The notes under the pieces were generated by a model that worked only from the letters and a program-made list of their open reading frames with translations, searched no databases and was not told the DNA's origin. From Mikania micrantha (Eukaryota > Streptophyta > Magnoliopsida > Asterales > Asteraceae): a stretch of DNA of 64,000 nt. A program made the position numbers and the translations under genes. This document shows positions 11,485 through 23,332 of the stretch, piece by piece; within the stretch, counting starts at the first letter, position 1, and each line of letters starts with the position of its first letter. The DNA lies in the NCBI GenBank assembly GCA_009363875.1, contig CM018681.1, positions 38,395,510 through 38,459,509 on the forward strand. Direction: 5' to 3'.

Positions 11485-11500
11485 TGGCATCAAGAGCCAG
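11485..11500 (+). promoter_or_regulatory. Primer binding site, Met-type variant
   Basis: TGGCATCAAGAGCCAG starts two bases after the LTR. Compared with the usual TGGTATCAGAGCCAG it has one substitution and one inserted A. Confidence 0.75.
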
Positions 11501-13066
11501 TTATGTGGATGCATGCTTCAAAAATCCAAGAAAAAAAGTGATTTTTGACACACTTGAGCCTAGGGGCTGATGTGTTTTGATAAAATGGTTAAACCCTTGT
11601 CTTTCAAAGTTTACAATATGCATGTGGAAACATTGAAAGATTAGTCATTTGGATGATAGTTAATTTGGACAAAATCGGTTTTGTTGAATTTGGTGTTTGG
11701 CCGTAAGTTTCAACCCAAAAAAGGGGACCATTTTTTTAATACTTGTATGATTGTATATTTGGTGTTCATAACCCAGACATGACCTTGTGGATGTGTTTGG
11801 TTGATTTGGTTGTTTTTGGCATTTGACTATTCAAAGGATTGTAATAATTATTTTATTCATTTGGGCATGTAATTTATTTATTTCATTTGGCATGTAAGAA
11901 ATAGATTAGTTGTATTTTGGTTTCATTTACTAGATAAAAATGTATTAGGATATTTTTTTGTAATTGTAAATGGAAGACACAAAATGGTGTTTTTGGTTTG
12001 GGCAAATTTGGGTCCAAAAGGACTTCATAGTCCATAATAGGATTCAAGCCCAAAACCAAATAACACCTTAGAGGCCCAACTAGATTTTGGAGCTGAAAAA
12101 TGAAGCACAATTGAAGCCCAAAGCAACATGGAGAAATCACAACACAAATGGACACTTGAAGCATTTGGATGCAAGATCAAGTGGGAGTTCATGGACACAA
12201 CACTTGTGTCATTTTCCACCCTTAGGAAAGACCTTTTGACACACTTGTTTTGGCTAACAAGTGTGACAAGATTAGTTGGCTATGGTTATGCACTTATTTA
12301 GTTTATGTTTATTTGGTGGTTGTTTTGTATTGTATTTGGATATGCATGATTAACAAACAAATAAACACGATAAACTAAAACCGGTTCATTAAAATCATTA
12401 GAATTGGTAAAATACTTTGATTTTATTAAACATAATGATTTAATAATAAAATGGGTTTTATTATAAAAGAACCTAAGGGTACCACTCATTTGGATGCATA
12501 CAAATGCAAGGTACACAAAGTTTTCTAAACTAGAATTAAGAAAACTAAAAGAAAAAAAAATTCCCTTTTAAAACAAGTTTAACACCATCCTTTTACGCAA
12601 CACTTGAATCACTTGGAAAATCTTTGTGGGATAAAGGTCACCTAACCACTTGGAGGAAACTTGTGTTTTAAGGTGGGAATACTATACTTGTGGGATAAAG
12701 GTCACCTAACCACTTGTGTAGGTAAACTCACACGAGTGTGTAAGTAGGACAACTTAATTTGCAAACCATGTGGAATGGATCACCTAACACATGGGTTTCC
12801 AAATGGTGTTGATGGGATAAACATGCCAACTAAATATATGATATTTAATCGATCCCATACACTAGAAGTTGCAAAGGTTGCAATTGTCAAACGTTGACTA
12901 CCTTGTTAATTTAAAAAATGGGATAAAGGTCACCTAACCATTATTTGAATGTAACGTTGGATTCTAGATTTATTTATTTATTAATTGTCATTAAAACACA
13001 AAGGGTATTAATAATTAAAACGTAATAATGAAAGTACTAAAATCAAACTTCGTTAAATTCTTGTAG
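11501..13066 (+). other. Long untranslated leader of the Ty1/copia element
   Basis: A 1.57 kb AT-rich leader without a convincing frame. Three perfect copies of GGATAAAGGTCACCTAACCA end at 12648, 12712 and 12940, with a partial one (GGATCACCTAACACATGGG) near 12778. A role in packaging or translation is speculative. Confidence 0.7.
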
Positions 13067-14468
13067 ATGGCCGCAAACGATGCTAATAACGATAACCCAA
13101 CCGGTAATAGCCAATCACTAAGAGCAATTCTCCAAAGAGAACGTCTAAATCACTCAAACTATATGGATTGGTATCGAAACTAGAGAATTGTTCTCAAGCA
13201 AGAGAAACGATCCTACATTTTAGACGATCCCATCCCCGATGAACCCAACGAGGATGATGAAGATGCCTATCTCGAATGGGTTAAATATGTCGAGGATTCC
13301 GTACAAGTCTCTTGCCTAATGTTGGCAAGTATGACTACCGAACTCCAAAAGGAGTATGAGCTCCACGGGGCTTATGATATGATTACCCAATTGAAGGAAA
13401 CTTTCCTTCAACAAGCAAGGGTAGAAAGGTTCGAAACGGTTCGAGCACTTCATGCATGTCGTATGGAAGAAACCCAATCGATTTCATAAGATGAAAAGCC
13501 ACATTGATCGCCTTGAAAGGCTAAATTGTCCCATCTCGAAAGAGTTGGCAACAGATTTGATCCTCAACTCTTTGTCAAAAAGGTTTGACAACTTTGTCAT
13601 GAACTATAACATGAACGGATGGGACAAGAGCGTTGGTGAACTTCACTCAATGCTCAAAACTGCTGAGGCTGCAATGGGTAAAAAAGTTTTACCCGTTCTC
13701 AATATCAATGAAGGGGCTAACAAGAAAAGGCAGCATCCCGAACCTAAGGCAAATGTTGCCAAAGGTAAAGGGTACTCAAAGGGAAAAGGGAAGGGTAAGG
13801 CTAAAGTGGAACCACCAAAACCCAAAGAAAAGAAGCAAAAGGTTGCTGCAAATGACCCATGCTTTAAGTGTGGTGAGATGGGACATTGGATGAGGAATTG
13901 TCCAATCTATCTCAAAGAGTTGAAAGAAAAGAGGGATGCAGGGCAAACCTCAGGTACAACTTTCATGATTCATATTGATCTTAATGTTATTTCCTCTAAC
14001 ACATGGGTACTGGATACCGGATGTGGAACTCATATTTGCAATTTGTTGCAGGGGTTCAAAAGAAGTAAGGACTTCAAGAAAGGAGATGTTAGCCTCTTCA
14101 CGGGCAATGGAGCAACAGTTCAAGTTGAAGCCCGAGGAGACTATACATTAAAACTTCCAAGTGGTTTGGAAGTAATTTTGAGAAATGTTTTGTATGCTCC
14201 TAATTTGACTAGAAACATTATTTATGTTTCCATTTTAAGACAATATGGTTATGGTTTTAAATTTATTGAAAATGATATTCATGTTTCTTTAAATGATGTG
14301 TTTTATTTCAAAGCTATTCCTTTAAATGGTATTTATGAATTGGTTCATGATAATGCATTGAATGATAGCTCATTGTACCAAGCAACCACCAAGAAACTCA
14401 AAATGGATTTGAGTGAGACCTATTTATGGCATTGTCGCCTTGGACATATAAACAAGAAACGTATATAA
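13067..14468 (+). pseudogene. Ty1/copia gag and protease, broken
   Basis: Gag starts at ATG 13067 (MAANDANNDNPTGN...), the first Met after the leader that opens the gag frame. A TAG at 13181-13183 follows WYRN, and the frame then resumes with YILDDPIPDEPNEDDEDAY. A frameshift near 13487 (apparently a 2-base loss) moves it into the frame read from 13452. That frame carries a Lys/Gly-rich basic stretch, the zinc knuckle CFKCGEMGHWMRNC (about 13858-13899), the aspartic protease motif LDTGCGTH (about 14010) and the pre-integrase motif LWHCRLGH. A TAA at 14466-14468 separates it from pol in the same frame. Protease would normally cleave the polyprotein. These breaks prevent a full product. Confidence 0.92.
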
Positions 14469-17075
14469 ACACTTCAAGTGAATGGTCTCTTGAAAACGAA
14501 TCAAAATGATTCATTTGATATATGTGAATCTTGTTTACAAGGCAAAATGACCAAAGCCCCCTTTAATAGAATTAATGAAAGGGCCAAGGAATTATTAGGA
14601 ATCATACATTCGGATGTATGCGGTCCTTTTAAACCAGTAAGTAGGAATGGTGAAAGATACTTCATTACCTTTACCGATGACTATAGTCGTTATGGGTATG
14701 TGTACTTGTTAAGACACAAAGATGAAGCTTTTGAAACGTTCAAAATCTTTAAGAATGAAGTAGAAAATCAACTCAATAAGTCAATTAAAATTCTTCGAAT
14801 CGATAGAGGAGGTGAATACCTAAGTGATGCCTTTCAAGAGCATCTAAGAAGTTGTGGGATCATCTCACAACTCTCTCCACATGGAACACTGCAACATAAC
14901 AGTGTGTCTGAAAGGAGAAACCGAACCTTATTGGATATGGTTCGTTCTATGATGGCTAGAAGCACACCACCTTTATCATTTTGGGGTTTCGCTTTGCTCT
15001 CTGCAGCCCGTATTTTAAATATGGCACCAACCAAGAAAGTTGAAAGGACACCTTATGAAATATGGCATGGAAAGGCTCCATCACTATCATATGTAAGGGT
15101 ATGGGGTTGTGAGGTTTATGTTAAACAACATGTTCCAAACAAACTAGAAGCCCGATCCGCTAAGTGTATCTTTGTTGGATATCCTAGAGATTCTATGGGA
15201 TATTATTTCTATGATCCAACCGAGCAAAGAGTATTCATTGCCCGAAAAGGGGAGTTCATGGAAACTAAGTTTCTCATGGAAGAAACTAGTTGTAGAATAG
15301 TGGAACTTGAGGAGGATCAAGAACCGCAACCCGATACACGTTTGGTTGATACTAGCACTCAACAAAAGGTTGTTGAAAATGATCAAATGGTTGATCAACG
15401 TACACAAAACGTTCGTACATCTGGTAGAATAAGCAATCCACCTGAAAGATATGGATTTTTCATGGATGGATACTATGTGGTAGATTCGGATGAACCGACC
15501 ACATACCGAGATGCAATGTCCAATCCAGATTGTGACAAATGGCTCGAAGCCATGAACGTTGAGATGCAATCTATGTATGACAACCAAGTTTGGGAACTGG
15601 TTGGACCACCTCTTAACTCCAAATTAGTTGGAAGTAAGTGGGTTTTCAAGAAGAAAACGGACGTGCATGGAAACTTGGATACTTATAAAGCTAGACTTGT
15701 AGCAAAAGGTTTCACTCAAACTCAAGGGATTGATTATGATGAAACTTTTTCGCCTGTGGCGATGCTAAAGTCTATTAGGATATTATTTGCCATAGCTGCA
15801 CATTATGATTATGAGGTATGGCAAATGGATGTCAAAACGGCTTTCCTAAATGGACATCTTGAGGAAGATGTCTATATGGCTCAACCTGATGGTTTTGTCG
15901 ATCCTAAACATCCCAATAAAGTATGCAAGTTAAAGAAGTCAATCTATGGATTGAAACAAGCATCAAGGAGATGGAATCAACGTTTTGATGAGGAAATACA
16001 AAAGTATGGATTCATCAAGAACGCTGATGAAGCATGTGTATATAAGAAAGCTAGTGGGAGCATCATTATCTTCCTAGTATTATATGTCGATGACATTTTA
16101 CTATTTGGGAATGACATTCCAACCATGGAAGGTGTAAAAACCTGGCGTGGAAGTCGTTTTTCCATTAAGGATCTTGGAGAAGCTGCCTATATTTTGGGAA
16201 TAAAGATCTATAGGGATAGATCTATGCGGTTGATAGGCTTAAACCAAAGTGCATACATTGACAAAATCTTGAAAAGGTTCAAGATGGAAAACTCTAAGAA
16301 AGGTTTGGTACCTATTCAAAGAGGGACAATATTGAGTGCTTCTCAATGTCCAAGCTCAAAGGATGAGCAAGAGAAAATGAAAGGAATCCCATACGCTTCG
16401 GCTATAGGATCCATCATGTATGCAATGATATGCACTAGGCCGGACGTGTCATGCGCTTTGAGTATGACAAGTAGATACCAGAAAAATCCTAGTGATAGTC
16501 ATTGGATGGCTGTCAAAAGCATACTAAAGTACCTGAGAAGGACTAGAGATATGTTTCTTATCTATGGATCTGGTGAAGAGGAACTCGTGGTAAAGGGTTA
16601 CACAATTGCGAGTTTTCAAACCAATCAAGATGATTCTCGATCACAATCGGGTTATGTCTTCATTCTTAATGGAGGAGTTGTTTCTTGGAAAAGCTCAAAA
16701 CAAGACGTGGTAGCATTGTCCACTACAGAATCAGAATACATCGCTGCTTCAATAGCAGCACAGGAAGCTGCTTGGTTGAAGAAGTTCATATCCGATCTCG
16801 GGTTTGTTCCTTCCATTCAGGATCCCCTAGAGATATTTTGTGATAACGAGGGTGTGATTGCTCAAATCAAGGAACCTCGTAGCCATCAAAAGACAAGGCA
16901 CATTGAACGTAGATTCAACTACATAAGGGATGAAGTTGAAAAAGGAAAGATATGTATTCGCAAAGTTCACACCGATCAAAACATTGCGGATCCACTCACG
17001 AAGCTCCTTGAAAGGCCAAAGCATGAGGGTCATACTTGTGGCATGGGACTTCGATATTCTAGTGATTGGATTTGA
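14469..17075 (+). pseudogene. Ty1/copia pol: integrase, reverse transcriptase, RNase H
   Basis: An 868-residue open stretch. Order: integrase zinc-binding end (CESCLQGKM), integrase core with DVCGPF, DDYSRYG, RGGEYLS and SERRNRTL; then copia RT with YKARLVAKGFTQ, QMDVKTAFLNG and the catalytic YVDDILL (about 16085); then RNase H with SKQDVVALSTTESEYIA and DNEGVI. It ends MGLRYSSDWI-stop at 17075, a normal copia C-terminus. Odd points: the expected Asp of the RNase H motif GYTDASFQT reads Ile (GYTIASFQT), and the integrase segment HGTLQHNSVSERR departs from the usual form. With the upstream stops this copy looks non-autonomous. The copia lineage is not assigned. Confidence 0.93.
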
Positions 17076-17845
17076 TCATATGTTGTACTTAAATGTTGGA
17101 AACTTTTGATTATTTGAATGAATTATTTGGTTATAATGTTTCGTATAATATTCCAATTTTGCATGTTTAATCCATGAATAAGTTAATTATTCTAAATGTC
17201 CGCAGTCATTCATACTTGTGGGAACAAGCATGAGGGTAAGACTATTATGAACCTGGATTGGTGGATATCCATAAGGTATGAATATAAAGCAAGGGTTGCT
17301 ACCAATGTTCATAGATATTTGTGAGGTACAAATATTGGACTGACCCACTCTCAAACATTATTGCATGGAATCTTAATGATTTGATCATAGGTAATTTTGA
17401 GTAAAGGTGAATATCGTTTGTATCCTAAGACCTGAGATACATATTGGGTCTTGATATTCATCAAGTATTATACCTTGACTTAGTTCTTCGCTGTTCTGAA
17501 ACATGGCAGTACATAAGGCTAAGCTCAGGTGTGGTACAAGGTGATAGTGAGAGACGTATGTAGTCAAGATGGAATTTGTCCCTCTTATTCGTTGAGAGTA
17601 AGATGTCTAAGGCCTGTTAAAGTCAAATCATAGGAGAATGATCACTCTATGTCTCTAGGTTTTGACATGACATCTGTGACAAAAGGATAAATGATTGATT
17701 CACCTAAAACATTACAAGTAAGGGACTTGAAGAAGATGATGTTATTGAATGGCACTTAGTCATACGTATTAGGGGTAGTAAACCGTTGCTAGGCGATATT
17801 TACTGCTTGCATCAATTTTCTATGTATCATGTGCAAGTGGGAGAT
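17076..17845 (+). other. 3' spacer and polypurine tract of Ty1/copia
   Basis: About 760 bp without a supported gene, ending in CAAGTGGGAGAT (17834-17845), the polypurine tract next to TGTTGG of the 3' LTR. Confidence 0.8.
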
Positions 17846-18725
17846 TGTTGGTTCTATCTGCCCAAGAGACATAATAAATTGATGTGGCTAGTATGTTATG
17901 ATCCAAGTCGGGTCATACCCAATAACAAACTAGACAGACACCTACTATATTTATTTGATTGATATGATCAATTAATTAAATAACAACACTTAGAAAAATT
18001 GTGTTTTCTAAATAGAAGCACTTGTGAAATTAATAGATTACTTGGGTAATTTATTTATGAGAGATAACTTTATTTTGTTATTTAATTGGTTAAATAACAT
18101 TTATAAAGTTTAAATAAAATGTAGCAAGTAACTAATTAAATGTCACTAGTTAAAATGGTTTTTACTATGACTAATTTAATTAAAAGTGGGAAGTATCTCA
18201 TTGGTGAAGAGATGCATGACCCATGATTGGTCAATCCCACACATGCTTTACTACCTTTTATCTAACCAATCAAGAGACATGCATTTACACATTTTCTCAT
18301 GCAAGAATCTCTCTCTCACAATAAAAACTCCATCATCCTCTCTCCTTGTGTGGAATTTTCGGCCAAGAATAGAGCAAGAGAAGAAAAGAGTTTTGTGGTT
18401 CTTCTATGTTGTTCAATCCTAGCACACCTTGGTGTTTGTTGTAGGTTTGTGGGTATACAAGCTTGTGGTCTTCATCCTTTGGAGATTTCATTCAAGAATC
18501 ATCATATATTTCAAGAATCACACCCTCTAGAGGAGGAGGTAGTTTTCTTGTTTCTAACTATGTTTGTTTGTAAGCATGAACATCCTCATATGGATCCTTT
18601 GATTCGGGTTAATCATAAAATGGTTTATGAACATTTTAAAACAAGTTTTAAACTACTAATATCCGCTGCGTTTTTACATTTTAAGATGGTTAAAATGGCT
18701 TTGATAAACTTGTTAAAACCCTACA
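17846..18725 (+). repeat. 3' LTR of Ty1/copia, 880 bp
   Basis: Aligns along its length with 10600-11483. The last bases read CCTACA instead of CCCAACA, a private change in the terminal inverted repeat. Confidence 0.93.
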
Positions 18726-20424
18726 AATATATCTTCATAATATCATTCATCATCGAAGTTAGTTAAGTATAATAAGAAAAGTTCTTATAACACTTAGCTT
18801 ATAACTCGGTGCATACTACAAGATAACAAGAAACAAGTATCATCCACCACCTGAGTCGACTAAGTGTAGTAAGACTAGCTCTTACCATACCATAGTGACA
18901 ACATGGTGACTATATGGAACAACAAGGAATGATAATCATGATAATGTAAATTCATGATAACAACATCATTCACACAACAATTAACATAACTTAATAAGAC
19001 AAGATCTTATTTAACTTTGTTAACAACAACGAGAACACACAACATTGAGAACAAACAACATTGGTGAACAGAATACAATTGATTACTATTGAACTGTCCG
19101 CATTATATCATTTCAATCATGTGCCATGTATTCATGTTGATCATTGTAAGTCCCTTCACAAATCGCTGACCAGTTAGTTTGACATGACTAAACCGACGAT
19201 AACATAGTGGTACCATAGGTTTGACAAACCTCTAGCTTGTAGGGCTAGTATGTTTATCGTAATCATCATTGGCCAGTAACGTATGACTGGTGACAGGGCG
19301 ACAAACAGTCAGGGTCTGGTAAGCGACACATGGTGATATTAATCTGCAGTTATAATTGTAATTAATCCATTGTTTCCTATTGACTAGTAGACTGAGGAAT
19401 TTATTTTCCTTCATGTCATATTTCGAGTAACAGTTTCGATGAGGTCTATGGTAATACAAAGTGTTAGAGGTGAATCAGATGCATTGTAATCTGATTACGT
19501 GAGGATTGCAATGGATTCCTTTTAGGCTCTATGCACTTCAAGTTGAGAACATAGAACAATTGGTTAACTAACACTCTTATTATAAAAAGTGATTAACAGT
19601 TAACCCCACAAGTAATAGAATAATAACAAGGATTAGATTAACATAATCTAATTTCCTTAACACATTAAGGGTTATAATTACTTCGGTTAGATAACTAAAC
19701 CCCTCATATTATATTATTCAACATATGAAACAATGGGTGATGAACACAAACGGACGGGGGAAATGAAAATGGAGATCTATAGTTGTATTACAAGTGGTGT
19801 TAAGTTCTAATAGGTATGTGGTGGGATGGTGGCTGGGGCTTGTTCCCCTACATATTCCCTATATATAAGCATAGCTAATAGGATGAGACATCACTTGTAA
19901 ATATAACTATGGAGCGGCCATTGTGTGAATGGGTGAATCAAACAACTCATAAGTAACATGTATGACATTGTGTTGTGTATGTGAACAATTCAAGGTTTTC
20001 AATTATCAAACTTATGAACTCACCAACCTAGTGTGACTTTGTTTAAATGCATGTTTTCTCAGGTGACGAACAGGTTTAGTGACCAGTATTCAAGAACATA
20101 GCTAGTGGACTTTTAGAAGACCTAGCTACATTTTGTGTAAACATACTTTTGGAATGACAGAACAATGAATCATCTTTTGTATATCTTGTACAGTTACAAG
20201 ATAGAAACTCATTGATTCTTTTGAGTAGATTTACTTAGTTAAATTATGAAGAAACAATGTAATTTAACTTTGTAATTCTATGTCATTGTCATGTTAGCAT
20301 TTCTCAATTATTTATCATGTCCTATGCAACAATCTGATCATTGTGATTATCAAACGATATCGCGCCCAGAGAACTTTCCGCCCGATGGGAAAGTCGATCC
20401 AGCCCGCCGGCTCGGGGTGTGACA
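18726..20424 (+). repeat. Tekay-like LTR B, 3' part
   Basis: Continuation of the LTR interrupted at 10599. It parallels LTR A through CCACCACCTGAG, TATATATAA (19860-19868), GAACTCACCAACC, TTTCTCAG/GTGACGAACAGG (near 20065), the TATCTTGTA hairpin (20182-20203) and the end CGGCTCGGGGTGTGACA at 20424. No primer site follows. The next bases GTAAC are the expected target duplication. No gene lies here. Confidence 0.82.
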
Positions 20425-20718
20425 GTAACGACATCGGACCAAGCTTCATTCCTAACAAAGCTTTGTTTGTACATCAGGGCGTGCAAGAACGTACTGATTT
20501 GTCTTTTGTCTTTCTCTATCTTGCTTACAGGTTTGTCTAATGGGTAAAAAACCTAATGTAAAACTTTAAGTTTGTAATAAGAAGTGGAGGTTTTCTTTAT
20601 TGAGACCACAACCATATGCAATGGTTAGATTTTTACCATATTTATCTCTCTAAAATTAAGGCAAAAATTTGTAGTCGCACTTTTTTCTTGAAACTGTTCT
20701 TCCCTCATCATCGCATTC
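20425..20718 (+). other. Spacer before the second env-position ORF
   Basis: About 290 bp of non-coding sequence belonging to the SIRE-like element into which LTR B inserted. It includes a pyrimidine-rich run and CTTGCTTACAG that could be an intron end (20516-20530). Nothing else recognised. Confidence 0.4.
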
Positions 20719-23332
20719 ATGGCGTCTAAAGCTTTGAAACTCAAGCCGGTTCACAACCTTGGAGCCTATCTTGCCAAATCTTCTGAATACCTGCACTACG
20801 ACGAGGTCGTCGACATTCTGGTAAACTCCTTTGTTCACACTGCTCTTACTATCGACCCTCTTATCTCTGAATCTGCCCTACATCTGTTTTGGGCAAACTC
20901 TACCTTGGTGTTGAAGGATGAATCTGTTGAAAGCATTACCTCAGTGGTTGCTAGTCAACAAGTCTCCATCACCCCCTCCAAAATAAGTGTTGCCCTAAAT
21001 TTGGGTGATACTGAGGCACCTACCACTGTTCCTCTAAAACTTCTTCTTAATGTTTTTGTTCAGTGTGATTATCAGGGGACATGAATAACATAACCTTGTA
21101 CAAAGCCTATTTCTTTCCCAAGTACAAGCTCCTGTATCACACCATTTTGCACTGTCTTTCTCAAAAGACAACTAGTTGTGGAGAAATGCCGTATGACATG
21201 CAATATGTCATGTATGAAATTATTTCCAATGAAAAGTCAATCTGTCCTAAATAATTTTTTACCATTTGGTGCATAATCAAAAGAGTCCCAAATTTTTTTT
21301 GTACCCTCGTTTTGTGATGGCTTGTTTGTTTGCTGATATTAATAATTTTTGTCACATTGCTCTTCTTTCTAATGTCAAGAGCATTGACAAGCAAGTGTTC
21401 ACAAGTTTGAACACTAGGGCCAACCTTATGGATGACACTGAGGATACAAGCATTCTTGGTGAACCCACATCCACCTCCTCCATACCTGTAAAGGTACCTG
21501 CCAAAAGAAAAGCATCTACCTAAGCCACAAAACCTAAAAAGCCCAAAAGGAATGTTCAGGAAGTTGAGATTCATGAACAAGCCTCTGTCCCCACTAGATA
21601 GGCAGATCAATCTGTTCCGTCCTTACAGATAGATCTTGAATCTAAACCTCATCTAGCTCCTCATCAATCCTCTCCAAAGGATGATGTTGTAATCCAAAGG
21701 GAACCCACACAAACCACTGTAGTGTCACTTGACACTCAGATGGCCGTCCACTCTCCCAAGGAAACTTATGTTTCTTCACCACTAAAAGCCTTTGACTCTA
21801 TTGCCCAAGTTCTCCATGAGCCTGATTCTAATTCTGAGCACATTGGTTCTCCTCCCCCTCACCAATTGAGGAGCAGCTCCTTCAAACCTCTGCTCAAAAT
21901 CATCAATCTCCTACCCATGGAGAAGAGGATGAGATCAGGGTGTCCAGTCCATCTAGATATCATGATCGTGTCTCTGGAGAATCCATCTCACATGACAGCC
22001 CAATGGGTCTTCATCTGGATGGATCAGGTAATAAGACTCTAGATATGGCAAAAACCAATGAAGTTCTTGAAACTGAGGCTGGAAATCCCCAGAACCAAGA
22101 AAAAGGGGTACATGACATTCCTGAGATTGACTCAGGTCATGCTAAAACTGACTCACAAGTCAGGGATTCGGATGATATCTGTAAATGGTTGGATGAATCA
22201 GATCTCAAATTAAAGGATTTGACCGCTTCTGTTACTCATATTCAGGCTGATGTTGCCAAGCTCACTGCACTAGTCACAAAAGCCTTGAATAACCAAGTTC
22301 TACAACCCCAATCTATCCCCATGCAGGCACCTTCACTTGAAGGTTCCCTAAATACTCCACCTACTTTCACTGCACCCACCTTCTCCAGTCAAACTTTTCA
22401 AGAAGTGTTAAACCCACTTCTAAATACCCATCTCACATCCTTCTTCACGAACTTTACCAAAGACTTCCTTACCACCCAAAAGCTACAGCTGGATCTACTG
22501 AAAACCTCAGTAGATTCAAAAATTTCTTCTTTACAACATGAGGTAACTAATCACACTCTCTTTCTATAATCTCTCACAGGAATAGCTCCTTCTCCTCCTT
22601 AGTTCAATCCAAAGGCTGATGAAGCCAAAAAGAGGGAGAATGAAAGGCTTCTGTCTGCAGCCCAAGCTACCAAAAGGGCTGAAGACAAGGCTGAGCAAAG
22701 AAGAATGAAGGAAATAAGACTGAAGAATCAGGAGGCACATCATAAAGCTGCGCTAGATAAGCAATTTCAGACTGAGGCTGCTAAGGAAATTTCTGAACAA
22801 AAACAAAGCTAAGCTGAAGCTCAAGTGGAAACTGAAACATACAGTGTGACTAGAAAACCCAAAACCAAACCCACCAAATAAGCTCCCACCGAACCAATAA
22901 AACTAACAACCACTGCCCCATCTTCCTTTGCCTCTACCACTCAGGACATACCAGTTCAAACTGAGTTTGGCCAATCTGAACATAACCCAATTTCTCCCAA
23001 ACAAACTTTTCGCATTATATCCATTCCTTCTTCACCTGTACAAACAAATAAAGAAAACTCACCTACCCTTTCTCCCAATTCTGCTTCTTAAACCCTTCTA
23101 GAACTATCTTCACATACCTCACTTCCCACTACTCTAAATGCAGGTAAGCCAAAAACCAGCTCCCATAATCACTCAGTCTTTCACAAGAAGACAGAACAGT
23201 GTGGCGAGAAAATCCAAAACCCCCACCAATAAACATAAGAAACCTGAAACTCCTATTTAAGAACCAAGTTCAGACTTAAATGATGATCAGCCTATTGCCT
23301 CTCTTATTCATTGAAAGAGAAGGCTTATATTG
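20719..23332 (+). pseudogene. Env-position ORF of SIRE-like element 2, N-terminal part
   Basis: It starts MASKALKLKPVHNLGAYLAKSS at 20719. The N-terminal domain (HYDEVVDILVNSF..., ISESALHLFW, then in a shifted frame YFFPKYKLLYHTILHCLSQ and SPKFFLYPRFVMACLF) matches, from memory, a protein type common beside copia polyproteins in Asteraceae assemblies. I do not know its function. After it come low-complexity Ser/Pro/Lys segments, then LKDLTASVTHIQADVAKLTALVTKAL, a likely coiled coil (22213-22290), and an Arg/Glu/Lys-rich helical stretch (22620-22810). Frameshifts (near 21080 and 21250) and many stops show decay. The frame is interrupted at 23332 by a solo LTR and resumes at 27200. Confidence 0.6.

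Larger units (their letters stand above)
10600..18725 (+). mobile_element. Full-length Ty1/copia retrotransposon, 8126 bp
   Basis: The element is complete in structure: 5' LTR, Met-type primer site, 1.6 kb leader, gag-protease-integrase-RT-RNase H, 770 bp spacer, polypurine tract and 3' LTR. A perfect 5-bp target duplication AATAT flanks it (10595-10599 and 18726-18730). The target is LTR B: removing the element reunites sequence that aligns continuously with LTR A. The two LTRs differ by roughly 15 substitutions and a few small indels over 880 bp (counted by eye), a fairly recent insertion. Coding is nevertheless broken by two stops and a frameshift. Confidence 0.95.

Noticed and set aside
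11108..11548. 146-codon frame near the copia 5' LTR
   Set aside because: Mostly LTR sequence, repeated at 18299-18766 in the 3' LTR with a different C-terminus. No domain visible.
7978..20424. LTR A and LTR B as the two LTRs of one element
   Set aside because: No primer site follows LTR A, no polypurine tract precedes LTR B, and there is no internal coding between them except the later copia insertion. The sequence right of LTR A is LTR interior.
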